DNA of 8,862 bases from Anaerolineales bacterium UBA5069 (lineage in GTDB: Bacteria > Chloroflexota > Anaerolineae > Caldilineales > Caldilineaceae): NCBI GenBank assembly GCA_002415895.1, contig DIAV01000287.1, forward strand, positions 1 through 8,862, written 5' to 3'. Below the pieces are notes generated by a model. The model did not search any database and had not been told where the DNA came from. It worked only from the letters and a program-made list of their open reading frames with translations. Both the position numbers and the translations under genes were made by a program. Shown here in pieces: positions 1-6,263 of this stretch (position 1 is the first letter of the stretch; every line of letters starts with the position of its first letter).

Positions 1-24
1 GGCGGCTGAAGCCGCCGCTACGCC
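1..24. repeat. Palindromic element, left arm cut by window edge
   Basis: GGCGGC (1-6), loop TGAA, GCCGCC (11-16) is a perfect 6-bp hairpin. The right side continues as GCTACGCC, which suggests that the full palindrome is longer and its left arm starts before base 1. A related hairpin lies just after the next gene (1257-1272). It could be a dispersed REP-like element or the terminator of an upstream gene; it has no T-tract on this strand. Confidence 0.5.
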
Positions 25-28
25 ATCC

Positions 29-63
29 CTCGCACACCTGCCGGCTGCAGCATGCAGCGCGAG
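29..63. other. Possible structured leader upstream of baeRF gene
   Basis: CTCGC (29-33) can pair with GCGAG (59-63), enclosing a second hairpin, GCTGCA/TGCAGC (44-49 with 53-58, three-base loop). If transcription starts upstream, this would form a two-stem 5' leader structure. Short GC-rich arms such as these also arise by chance, so this is a weak call. I see no convincing -35/-10 pair in 1-149. Confidence 0.2.
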
Positions 64-90
64 CGTCCAAAGCTGAAGTGCACGCCTGTC

Positions 91-102
91 TTGACGAGTC
101 AA
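91..102. promoter_or_regulatory. Short dyad TTGAC-GA-GTCAA
   Basis: A perfect 5-bp inverted repeat with a two-base centre lies 48 bases before the chosen start codon at 150. TTGACG also resembles a -35 box, but no acceptable -10 lies 16-18 bases downstream. It could be an operator half-site pair or chance. Confidence 0.2.
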
Positions 103-149
103 ATTCGAGAACTCCACAACAACAGCAAGAAAGTGATGGCAAACCCAGA

Positions 150-1250
150 ATGGAATATTTGACGCTGAACGAAATGAAGCGCCTTGCCGGCTACGTGGGC
201 AGCCCTGCTGTGACAATCTACATACCCACACACAGGCGCGGTCGTGATGTTGAACAGGACCCTGTGCGCTTCGGCAACCAATTGCGCGCAGTTGAGGCGC
301 AGCTTGCGGAACTTGATATGCGCACGCGCGATATTGAAGAGTTTTTGGCGCCCGCGCGCGCGCTGCTGGACGACAGCGAGGTTTGGCAGCATTCACAGGA
401 CGGACTGGCGGTTTTCCTCGACAAGAATGAGTTTCACGCGTACAGCCTGCCCTTTGACGTGGCCACGCGCACCGTGGTGGCCGACCGTTTCTTCCTCAGC
501 CCGCTGCTGCCTCTCTTTACCAACAATGGGCACTTCTACATTCTGGCGCTTAGTGAAAACGAGGCGCGCCTGTTTGAGGGCACGCGCTTCACCGTCGGCG
601 AAATCGATATGCCCGCCGACGCACCGGACACCATGGGCGCTGTCACAACGCGCCGTGAGAGCTACAGCGACGCCGAAACGCGCACAGAGGCGGGCAATGA
701 GCGCAGGCGGGTGGGCCAGTGGCTCAACACGCTTGACAAATCGCTGATGGCTGTCCTGGCTGACGGCAAGGCGCCGCTTGTGGTTGTGGGCGATGTTGCG
801 CTGCTCCCTATCTATCGCGAAGTGACGAATTACGCGCATGTGGTTGCTGACGGGCCGCGCGGCAATCCGGAAAGGCTGAGCGCAACAGAGCTGCACGAGC
901 AGGCGTGGCCTTTTGTCGAAGCCAAATTCCGCGCTGACCTGGACGCCGTGCTCTCGCAGTATGGCACGGTGGCCGCACAAGGGCGCGCGGCCGCCGGTCT
1001 TGAGGCAGTGGTGCCGGCGGCGACTCATGCCCGCGTGAGCGTTGCATTGCTGCCGCCGGGACTGGAGGTGTGGGGGATTGTTGCCGAGGATACGGGCGCG
1101 GTCACGTTCACCGACCAAACGGCGGCGGGTGCGCTGGAGCTTGAGGGCTTTGTGGCCGCACAAACGCTTCTCAACGGTGGCGAAGTCTATGCCGTTGAGC
1201 GCGACGAAATGCCCGAGAACGCTGACGCGGCGGCCATTTTGCGCTTCTAG
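150..1250 (+). CDS. baeRF-family protein (bacterial aeRF1-like, probably family 3)
   Basis: A 366-residue protein resembling the baeRF group, bacterial relatives of the archaeal/eukaryotic peptide-release factor eRF1, proposed by others to act in ribosome rescue or translation quality control; function is not established here. Family-like stretches are SPAVTIYIPTHR (18-29), WQHSQDGLAVFL (79-90), FYILALSENEARLFEGT (129-145), APLVVVGDVALLPIYREV (208-225), GNPERLSATELHEQAWP (238-254) and, near the C-terminus, NGGEVYAVERDEMP (342-355). No GGQ tripeptide, the catalytic motif of true release factors, is present. The central linker (about 168-192) looks shorter than I remember for relatives, which often carry a His/Gly-rich loop there. 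The ATG at 150 is preferred over an in-frame GTG at 78 because the extra residues are low-complexity (QQQQ) and outside the family pattern; the nearest purine-rich stretch (127-133) is rather far. The gene appears monocistronic. Family membership is fairly sure, the subfamily less so. Confidence 0.8.
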   Translation: MEYLTLNEMKRLAGYVGSPAVTIYIPTHRRGRDVEQDPVRFGNQLRAVEAQLAELDMRTRDIEEFLAPARALLDDSEVWQHSQDGLAVFLDKNEFHAYSLPFDVATRTVVADRFFLSPLLPLFTNNGHFYILALSENEARLFEGTRFTVGEIDMPADAPDTMGAVTTRRESYSDAETRTEAGNERRRVGQWLNTLDKSLMAVLADGKAPLVVVGDVALLPIYREVTNYAHVVADGPRGNPERLSATELHEQAWPFVEAKFRADLDAVLSQYGTVAAQGRAAAGLEAVVPAATHARVSVALLPPGLEVWGIVAEDTGAVTFTDQTAAGALELEGFVAAQTLLNGGEVYAVERDEMPENADAAAILRF

Positions 1251-1256
1251 CGTATT

Positions 1257-1272
1257 GCGGCTCTGAAGCCGC
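1257..1272. terminator. Palindrome after baeRF gene, terminator-like or repeat
   Basis: GCGGCT (1257-1262), loop CTGA, AGCCGC (1267-1272) is a perfect 6-bp stem starting 6 bases after the baeRF stop codon, followed by CTTGATAA rather than a T-run. It closely resembles the hairpin at 1-16, so it may be a copy of the same dispersed palindrome serving as transcript end. Confidence 0.45.
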
Positions 1273-1447
1273 CTTGATAACTTGACGCGCAGGCGCGGAG
1301 TCTTCGCAACGAGAGTATCAATGGCGGGTGTGGAGATCCATCGCGGTCTCCCATTCTGCTGTTGCATCACTGCGCTGCAAAGCCCTGCACCTGTGCGTTT
1401 GCTGGCATTGCGCGTGCGACGTCGCCATCCATTTGCAGGACTTGAGC
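1273..1447. other. Intergenic stretch before msrA, nothing recognised
   Basis: An open frame continuous with msrA extends back to 1282, but its translation is Arg-rich, has no MsrA similarity and lacks a ribosome site, so I treat it as non-coding. TTGACG occurs at 1282-1287, but I see no matching -10 box. No RNA gene or riboswitch was recognised. Confidence 0.5.
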
Positions 1448-1453
1448 AAGGAG
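1448..1453 (+). promoter_or_regulatory. Ribosome binding site of msrA
   Basis: AAGGAG lies five bases before ATG 1459. It fixes the start of msrA there rather than at upstream in-frame starts. Confidence 0.85.
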
Positions 1454-1458
1454 ACAAC

Positions 1459-2001
1459 ATGGTAACCGAGATTGCCACGCTGGGGGGAGGCTGCTTCTGG
1501 TGCCTTGAAGCTGTATACGATGAATTGCAGGGCGTGCAGAGCGTCGAGTCCGGCTACATGGGTGCCACTGTGCACAACCCTTCCTACAAGGCCGTCTGCA
1601 CGGGCACGACGGGCCACGCCGAAGTCGTGCGCGTGACTTTTGACCCCGCGGTCATTTCCTACGCCGACATTCTGCGCGTCTTCTTCTCAATTCATGACCC
1701 GACCACGTTGAATCGGCAGGGCGCCGATGTGGGCACACAGTACCGCTCCGCGATCTTCACCCACGCGCCCGAGCAGGCAGAGACAGCGCACGCTGTCATG
1801 GCGGAAATCGGCCGGCTCGGACTTTGGTCAAATCCCATCGTCACCGAGGTGACGCCCGCGACGGACTTCTTTAGGGCCGAGGATTACCACCAGGAATACT
1901 ATGCGCACAATGGCGGGCAGCCCTACTGCCAGATTGTGATTGCGCCCAAGGTTGCCAAGTTCCGCAAGCAGTGGCGCGAGCGGCTGCAAGCCGCAAGCTG
2001 A
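1459..2001 (+). CDS. msrA: Peptide-methionine (S)-S-oxide reductase MsrA
   Basis: Reduces the S epimer of methionine sulfoxide in proteins and free methionine, normally in the cytoplasm with thioredoxin as electron donor. The 180 residues span a complete MsrA domain. They include the GGGCFWC active-site motif (9-15; Cys12 is the nucleophile by homology), GYMGA (32-36, a variant of the usual GY.GG), the glutamate of TGHAE (Glu55), DVGTQYRS (90-97), EDYHQEYY (141-148) and QPYCQIVIAPK (154-164). Cys157 is a candidate resolving cysteine together with Cys15. There is no MsrB domain fused and no msrB in the window. The start is set by AAGGAG at 1448-1453. The stop lies 7 bases before the next gene, so the two probably share a transcript, although no functional link is obvious. 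Confidence 0.97.
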   Translation: MVTEIATLGGGCFWCLEAVYDELQGVQSVESGYMGATVHNPSYKAVCTGTTGHAEVVRVTFDPAVISYADILRVFFSIHDPTTLNRQGADVGTQYRSAIFTHAPEQAETAHAVMAEIGRLGLWSNPIVTEVTPATDFFRAEDYHQEYYAHNGGQPYCQIVIAPKVAKFRKQWRERLQAAS

Positions 2002-2008
2002 CGCGCGC

Positions 2009-3553
2009 ATGAATCTGCACGATCTCTTCGCCATCCCCCGTCTGCGCACGCCCAGCAAGAGTGCGCTTGAATTCCGCACGGGGCCGTCTGCCGCGCCCAG
2101 AACGTACAGCTACGAAGCGCTCTTTGCCGCCGCGGAGAGGCTGGCGGCGGGCCTGCAGGCGCGCGGGTTGCAGAAGGGTGAGAGGGTTGCTTTTTTTGCG
2201 GGCAACTCCCCGCAGTACGTGATTGCCTGGCTGGCGGTGGTGCGGTTCGGGGCTGTCATGGTGCCAATGAACACCCGCTATCGACGGAGCGAACTAGAAC
2301 ACATCCTGGGAGACTGTACGCCGCGCTTCATCATCACGGACGCATCTTTGCTACCGCTGCTTGTGGACGCAGCAAGCGGCGCTGTCCACGACTGGCTCCC
2401 CAAAAGTGTCGATAAAATCCTTCTGACAGAGGCTCTGCACGAGATAGAGATGGAGAGCGCCGCGCTGCATCTGCCCATTGTAGATGGCGACGATCTCGCT
2501 GTGATCATGTACACCTCGGGCACGACAGGCCCCAGCAAAGGCGCCATGCTGACCCACAACATGCTGCTGGCCACGGTGACAGCCCTGCTGGCGGCGTGGG
2601 ACTGGCAGCCAAGCGATCGTTTGTTGCTCGTGCTTCCCCTCTTCCATGTCCATGGGCTTGTGGTGGGGCTGCACTGTGCGCTGGCAGCAGGGGCCACGAC
2701 GTTGCTGCGCCAAGCGTTTGATGCTCACTTCACAACCATTGAACTCCTGACCGGCAGCGCCACATGCTTCTTTGCCGTACCCACAATCTATGTGCGGCTG
2801 CTTGACGCCCTGGCGGCGCGCAGCCGCGCCGAAATCAAAGCACTCTCCGCCATGCGTTTATTTTGCTCGGGCAGCGCGCCGCTCGCGCCCGAGACATTTG
2901 AGGCCTTTCGAGTCTGTACGGGCCACACAATCCTCGAGCGCTATGGCATGACGGAGACCGGCATGAACCTCAGCAATCCCTATGCCGGGCCGCGCGTTGC
3001 CGGTTCCGTAGGGTTGCCTCTGCCCGGCGTTTCGGCACGCGTTGTACGCGCAAGGGATGACGCAACCGGCCGGGAGGATGTGGACATGGGCGAGGTTGGT
3101 GAACTGCTGATTGCCGGCGCAAATGTCTTTGCAGGCTACTGGAATGCGCCCGAGAAGAGCGCGAACGCATTTGAAACGGATGGCGCGGGACGCCACTGGT
3201 TCCGTACGGGTGATCTGGCGCGGCAAGACCCGGAGAGCGGCTATTTCTCGCTGCTGGGGCGCATGCACGACTTGATTATTAGCGGGGGATTCAACATTTA
3301 CCCGCGCGAAATTGAGGAACTGCTTGTGCGTTATCCGGGTATTCGCGATGCCGCTGTTGTGGGCGTGGCGGATGGCGTGTGGGGTGAGCACCCCGAAGCA
3401 TGGATTGTTTGTACTGAAATTCCGAATACGAATGATCTGGATGCATGGTGCCGCGCGCACATGGCAAGCTTCAAGGCGCCGCACGCATTCCACGTGGTGG
3501 ACGGGCTGCCGCGCAATGCCATGGGTAAGGTGCTCAAGCATCTGCTGCGTTAG
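2009..3553 (+). CDS. Malonyl-CoA synthetase-like (MatB/ACSF3-type) acyl-CoA ligase
   Basis: An ANL-superfamily enzyme of 514 residues that should activate a carboxylic acid with ATP to an acyl-adenylate and transfer it to CoA. The ATP P-loop is YTSGTTGPSKGAM (168-180). The A5 region ERYGMTETGMNLSNPY (310-325), with AGSVGLPLPGV following, is the form I associate with malonyl/methylmalonyl-CoA synthetases. Also present are MRLFCSGSAPL (282-292), RTGDL (399-403), the A8 hinge region GRMHDLIISGGFNIYP (417-432) and the A10 catalytic lysine in PRNAMGKVLK (Lys507). The hinge position, usually Asp or Lys, is His420. The substrate could be malonate, methylmalonate or another short or medium acid; a general fatty-acyl-CoA ligase is the alternative. 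ATG 2009 lies 7 bases after the msrA stop; the in-frame upstream codons overlap msrA and are ignored. No strong ribosome site is seen, consistent with coupling to msrA. Confidence 0.9.
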   Translation: MNLHDLFAIPRLRTPSKSALEFRTGPSAAPRTYSYEALFAAAERLAAGLQARGLQKGERVAFFAGNSPQYVIAWLAVVRFGAVMVPMNTRYRRSELEHILGDCTPRFIITDASLLPLLVDAASGAVHDWLPKSVDKILLTEALHEIEMESAALHLPIVDGDDLAVIMYTSGTTGPSKGAMLTHNMLLATVTALLAAWDWQPSDRLLLVLPLFHVHGLVVGLHCALAAGATTLLRQAFDAHFTTIELLTGSATCFFAVPTIYVRLLDALAARSRAEIKALSAMRLFCSGSAPLAPETFEAFRVCTGHTILERYGMTETGMNLSNPYAGPRVAGSVGLPLPGVSARVVRARDDATGREDVDMGEVGELLIAGANVFAGYWNAPEKSANAFETDGAGRHWFRTGDLARQDPESGYFSLLGRMHDLIISGGFNIYPREIEELLVRYPGIRDAAVVGVADGVWGEHPEAWIVCTEIPNTNDLDAWCRAHMASFKAPHAFHVVDGLPRNAMGKVLKHLLR

Positions 3554-3675
3554 CCGAGAGCCGACGTGCATGCAGATGGCAATTCGACGAATGGCCCACG
3601 CCTGCCCCGTGCATACCTATCGCCCGTATCTTAGCCCGCTCCATGTGTGTCATCATGGTTAAGTCAATCCACGCG

Positions 3676-3683
3676 AAGGGGGG
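3676..3683 (+). promoter_or_regulatory. Ribosome binding site of the PEP-CTERM-like gene
   Basis: AAGGGGGG lies five bases before GTG 3689. This supports that GTG over the in-frame GTG at 3647, which has no comparable site. Confidence 0.6.
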
Positions 3684-3688
3684 CGCAG

Positions 3689-3922
3689 GTGCAATGGAAT
3701 CGAGATTGGGCAGGGCGCTTTGCCCTGATCGCGGCACTGTGGCTGGTGCTTGCAGGGATGCCGCTGCGTGCGTCGGCCGCGCCTGCAGTGCGTGAGGCGC
3801 GCGTGCAACCGGCCGTGATGGTGGAGGCGCCGGTTGAGATTCCGGAACCGATCACCATCATTCTCTTTGGCACAGGGCTGGCGGCCATGGCGGCCGCAGC
3901 CACGGTGAAGCGCAAACGATAA
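3689..3922 (+). CDS. Small secreted protein with PEP-CTERM-like sorting signal
   Basis: A 77-residue protein not in any family I recognise apart from its signals. Residues 1-30 look like a signal peptide: Arg5/Arg10, a hydrophobic core FALIAALWLVLAG (11-23) and ASA (28-30) before a likely cleavage site. Residues 31-51 are a short Ala/Val/Pro-rich segment without cysteine. The tail is PEP (52-54), a hydrophobic helix (ITIILFGTGLAAMAAAA, 55-71) and a basic end KRKR (74-77), which is the PEP-CTERM layout recognised by exosortases at the outer surface. Little but about 21 residues would remain after both cleavages. No exosortase gene is in the window. The 135 bases upstream (3554-3688) show no convincing promoter, and a strong hairpin follows 20 bases after the stop. 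A plain two-helix membrane protein is the alternative. The GTG start is supported by AAGGGGGG at 3676-3683. Confidence 0.75.
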   Translation: MQWNRDWAGRFALIAALWLVLAGMPLRASAAPAVREARVQPAVMVEAPVEIPEPITIILFGTGLAAMAAAATVKRKR

Positions 3923-3942
3923 GCCTGGCATTCTCCAGGGAA

Positions 3943-3980
3943 CAGAGCGGGGCGCGGCCAACAGGCCGCGCCCCGCTCTG
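3943..3980. terminator. Perfect 17-bp hairpin between convergent genes
   Basis: CAGAGCGGGGCGCGGCC (3943-3959), loop AACA, then the exact complement (3964-3980). It lies between the stop of the PEP-CTERM-like gene (3922) and the stop of the minus-strand XdhC gene (4008), where a bidirectional terminator is expected. Neither side has a real T-tract, so it is not a canonical intrinsic terminator; it may work by strong pausing or by protecting 3' ends. Confidence 0.8.
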
Positions 3981-4007
3981 CATGAATGAGCTTGTCGATT
4001 TGCGCGA

Positions 4008-4811
4008 TTAGTCGGCCAAGGATGCTGCGGGTGCGCGACCGTTCTTGACCTGCACAATCTCGGCCATAATCGCGAGCGCAATTTCCTCAGGGCTGCTGCC
4101 GCCGATGTCGAGACCGATTGGCGCGTGGATGCGCGCCAGCGCTGCGTCCGCAATGCCCATGGCACGCAGCGACGTCATGCGTTTGGCATGGGTGTGGCGC
4201 GAGCCCAGCGCGCCGATATAGCGGGCCGGTGTCGTCACGGCAAATGCCAGCGCCGGGTCATCGATTTTTGCGTCGTGCGTCAGCACAACAAGATAGGTCG
4301 TCTCGTTGAGATCCAGTGTGACAAGCGTCTCGGCCGGCCAGCCGATGTGGAGCGCGCCGGCATGGCTAAAACGCGCCGGTGTGGCAAACGCAGCGCGCGC
4401 ATCAAGGACAATGGTTTGGAATCCCAGCGCGTTGGCAAAGGTCACAAGCGCAATGGCCGTATGCACTGCACCGATGATCACCAAGCGCGGTGGTGGTACG
4501 GTGACATCGAGCAACAACTCCACGTTTGCGGCTTGCGTCTCGAGCACCACACGTTGCGTCTGTTGTGTCTCCAGCGCGTGTTCAAGCAGCGGGCACACTG
4601 CTGCGTCCAGCGCTGCATTGCCGAGTGACCCCGCCAGCGCACCGCTGCGCGTCAGGCAGATTGACCCGCCAATGTACTCGCCGCGCAAGACAATGGCGCG
4701 CACCGCAAGGTGACCATGGGCAGCGGAGTCAGCGTAGAGCGTGAACGCTGGAGTCAGGCGCGTGGTGTGCGGTTGCGGAGCAGGATCATGACTGGAATGA
4801 GCAAAAGCCAT
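4008..4811 (-). CDS. XdhC/CoxI-family protein (two-domain, degenerate N-domain)
   Basis: Members of this family help mature molybdenum hydroxylases such as xanthine dehydrogenase and CO dehydrogenase; XdhC binds molybdenum cofactor and aids its sulfuration. This protein has 267 residues. Positions 32-106 resemble a degenerate XdhC N-domain (GSLGNAALDAAV, 61-72) lacking the usual GGCVE cysteine motif. The C-terminal Rossmann domain is intact: PPPRLVIIGAVHTAIAL (106-122), VVLTHDAKIDDPAL (175-188), YIGALGSRHTHAKR (198-211) and PIGLDIGGSSPEEIALAI (231-248). ATG 4811 is the only ATG in frame, closed upstream by TAA at 4827-4829; the next usable start is GTG 4703 (Val37). The start lies inside the 3' end of the TMEM175 gene and has no Shine-Dalgarno, suggesting coupling. 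A separate XdhC N-domain gene at 7792 carries the cysteine motif missing here. No molybdenum hydroxylase subunit is in the window. Confidence 0.9.
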   Translation of the reverse strand: MAFAHSSHDPAPQPHTTRLTPAFTLYADSAAHGHLAVRAIVLRGEYIGGSICLTRSGALAGSLGNAALDAAVCPLLEHALETQQTQRVVLETQAANVELLLDVTVPPPRLVIIGAVHTAIALVTFANALGFQTIVLDARAAFATPARFSHAGALHIGWPAETLVTLDLNETTYLVVLTHDAKIDDPALAFAVTTPARYIGALGSRHTHAKRMTSLRAMGIADAALARIHAPIGLDIGGSSPEEIALAIMAEIVQVKNGRAPAASLAD

Positions 4812-5431
4812 GAGAGGCGCGCCAGATTATCGTTGAAAAAGGCCACACCAATTGACAAGATAAATACTGCGGGTGTCGCCAGCGAACTCAGCATTTCGTG
4901 ACGGATCTGTTTGGTTGTTGTCGTTGGGTCGAGCAGACGGTTACCAGATGCAGCATACCACCAGATCAGCAGTTGTGTTAGCCCGATTGCGCTAATGGTA
5001 AGAGCATAAAATATGGTCGCGGTCCGATTTCCATACTCTGCTAAAACAGCGGTTGGAAATGGCATAAAAGCCACGCCCATTAGAAGAAACAGGTTGAGCC
5101 AGATTAAGCGCGTGTTGTACTGACGGAAGATCGCGAAGCGTTGATGATGGCGCACCCACGTACTGCCGATCACGAGAAAGCTAATCATGAAGGCCAGATA
5201 GTTGGATTGGAGATCCAGTAGCGCGCGCAGCAAGTCGCGATTGGTAAGGACTTCGCGACCGGATGGCAAGCGTATATCAAGTGCTAGCAGCGTGATTGCG
5301 ATGGCAAAGACGGCGTCACTAAAGAAAACGAGTCGCTCGTACCCAAGCGATTCTCTAGAGTGGGGATCAATCTCAATCGCGTGCGACTTCACATGCTTCG
5401 ATGGGCTCGATGGGTGTGTGTGCGTCATCAT
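4754..5431 (-). CDS. TMEM175-family (DUF1211) potassium channel protein
   Basis: A 225-residue membrane protein of the TMEM175 family, whose bacterial members are tetrameric potassium-permeable channels with six helices per subunit. The signature is clear: ERLVFFSDAVFAIAITLLAL (32-51), containing the R-x3-F-S-D motif (Arg33, Phe37-Asp39), whose helix lines the pore in known structures. Further helices are at about 78-96, 107-127, 137-159, 185-200 and 205-219. WVRHHQRF (92-99) after helix 2 is also typical. The start is the first of two adjacent ATGs (5431, 5428); the open frame extends to 5842, but that part overlaps the CPBP gene and has no membrane signature. It lies 5 bases after the CPBP stop and overlaps the XdhC start by 58 bases. 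Sampled G+C is about 47-50%, lower than most of the window. Confidence 0.93.
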   Translation of the reverse strand: MMTHTHPSSPSKHVKSHAIEIDPHSRESLGYERLVFFSDAVFAIAITLLALDIRLPSGREVLTNRDLLRALLDLQSNYLAFMISFLVIGSTWVRHHQRFAIFRQYNTRLIWLNLFLLMGVAFMPFPTAVLAEYGNRTATIFYALTISAIGLTQLLIWWYAASGNRLLDPTTTTKQIRHEMLSSLATPAVFILSIGVAFFNDNLARLSWLLLIPVMILLRNRTPRA

Positions 5432-5436
5432 GGTTT

Positions 5437-6240
5437 TCAAGCAGTATAGGATGTACCACGCAAGTCCGTCTTGCGCGTGAGGTGCTGTGCGCCGGTTCGC
5501 CAGATGATCACTGCGACAGCGATCCATTGCACCATTACAAAAATCCAGAAATGCACGCCGCCCCCCGTCATAACGCCGAGATAGAGAATGGAGGCGTCTG
5601 TGGCAGCGTGGAATATCGCCGCAAGTAAAACGCTGCCGCGGGTATTGTTGAACAACCAGGTGTGCATGATTGAAGTGGCAACTGCAGAAAGCAAGAATCC
5701 AACGAAGGGCAATTGTGATTGGAATGTCTCGGGGGTGAGGAAGAGCGGCATGTGCCAAAGGCCCCACAGCAACCCCAATATCAGGCTGGAGGTAAGCGCG
5801 CTGTATTGAAGCTGCAAGCGTGGCAATGCAAAGCCACGCCATGCTGTCTCTTCGGTTACAAGGAAGAGCGGCAGTTGAAAAGCGAAATAGCCCAAGGCAG
5901 CGGCTGCTGTCGCGTCCTTACCAATTCCCGCGCCTAACCCCACAGCGGCGCCAATCAGGATGGCAATGAGGCCGAGCAATGCAGTGAAGAAGAATGCAAC
6001 GCCATACCATACTGGCTCAACCTTCCAACGCACCCAACGGCTGATCAGGTCCCGAAAGCCTGCCATACCCGCAGTTGCCAATGCAGCAATCACAGCGGCC
6101 AGGCTGAGGCCAATGAATGCAAATGCGCCGGGAATGTGGAAACCAACCAGTCCGCGCAACTGCGCCAGATTACCGAACCATACAATCCAGGAAAAGAGAT
6201 AGGCCAGAACAAAAAACAGAATGAGCGGATAGCGTTTCAT
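5437..6240 (-). CDS. CPBP-family intramembrane metalloprotease (CAAX protease-like)
   Basis: A 267-residue multi-helix membrane protein of the CPBP (CAAX protease and bacteriocin-processing) family, related to eukaryotic Rce1. It carries the expected catalytic motifs: EETAWRGFALPRLQ (130-143; Glu130, Glu131 and Arg135), WGLWHMPLF (159-167; His163) and FHAATD (210-215; His211, with Asp215 where Asn is common). The N-terminus (KRYPLILFFVLAYLFSWIVW) is the first helix, and about seven more hydrophobic stretches follow. Bacterial members process peptides, give self-immunity to bacteriocins, or are uncharacterised; the substrate here is unknown. ATG 6240 is chosen because AGAGGG lies four bases upstream; a GTG at 6270 falls in a hairpin. 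It is first in a likely operon with TMEM175 and XdhC. Sampled G+C is about 53%. Confidence 0.93.
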   Translation of the reverse strand: MKRYPLILFFVLAYLFSWIVWFGNLAQLRGLVGFHIPGAFAFIGLSLAAVIAALATAGMAGFRDLISRWVRWKVEPVWYGVAFFFTALLGLIAILIGAAVGLGAGIGKDATAAAALGYFAFQLPLFLVTEETAWRGFALPRLQLQYSALTSSLILGLLWGLWHMPLFLTPETFQSQLPFVGFLLSAVATSIMHTWLFNNTRGSVLLAAIFHAATDASILYLGVMTGGGVHFWIFVMVQWIAVAVIIWRTGAQHLTRKTDLRGTSYTA

Positions 6241-6244
6241 TGCG

Positions 6245-6250
6245 CCCTCT
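6245..6250 (-). promoter_or_regulatory. Ribosome binding site of the CPBP gene
   Basis: AGAGGG on the minus strand lies four bases before ATG 6240. It decides this start over GTG 6270. Confidence 0.7.
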
Positions 6251-6263
6251 ATGTGTTTTGAAC

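Noticed and set aside
1282..1458. Upstream extension of the msrA frame as a fused domain or transit peptide
   Set aside because: The strong AAGGAG at 1448-1453 and the normal MsrA N-terminus at 1459 explain the gene; the extension is Arg-rich without features.
393..1478. 361-codon minus-strand open frame across the baeRF gene
   Set aside because: It is an Arg/His-rich antisense shadow of a well-supported gene and has no recognisable motif or ribosome site.
2858..3571. 237-codon minus-strand open frame across the acyl-CoA ligase
   Set aside because: Composition is typical of an antisense shadow and the plus-strand motifs are unambiguous.
3312..3662. 116-codon plus-strand frame running past the ligase stop
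   Set aside because: Out-of-frame reading of the ligase 3' end rich in Trp, Met and Arg; no ribosome site or family signal.
4125..4628. Plus-strand open frame opposite the XdhC gene
   Set aside because: Antisense to a gene with clear XdhC motifs; the translation is Arg/Cys/His-rich.
3647..5440. Shared 12-mer GTCATCATGGTT near 3648 and 5424
   Set aside because: One or two exact 12-mer matches are expected by chance in about 9 kb, and the flanks do not match.
5432..5842. N-terminal extension of the TMEM175 open frame
   Set aside because: It overlaps the CPBP catalytic region in another frame and the translation lacks membrane or family features; the adjacent ATGs at 5431/5428 fit the family.
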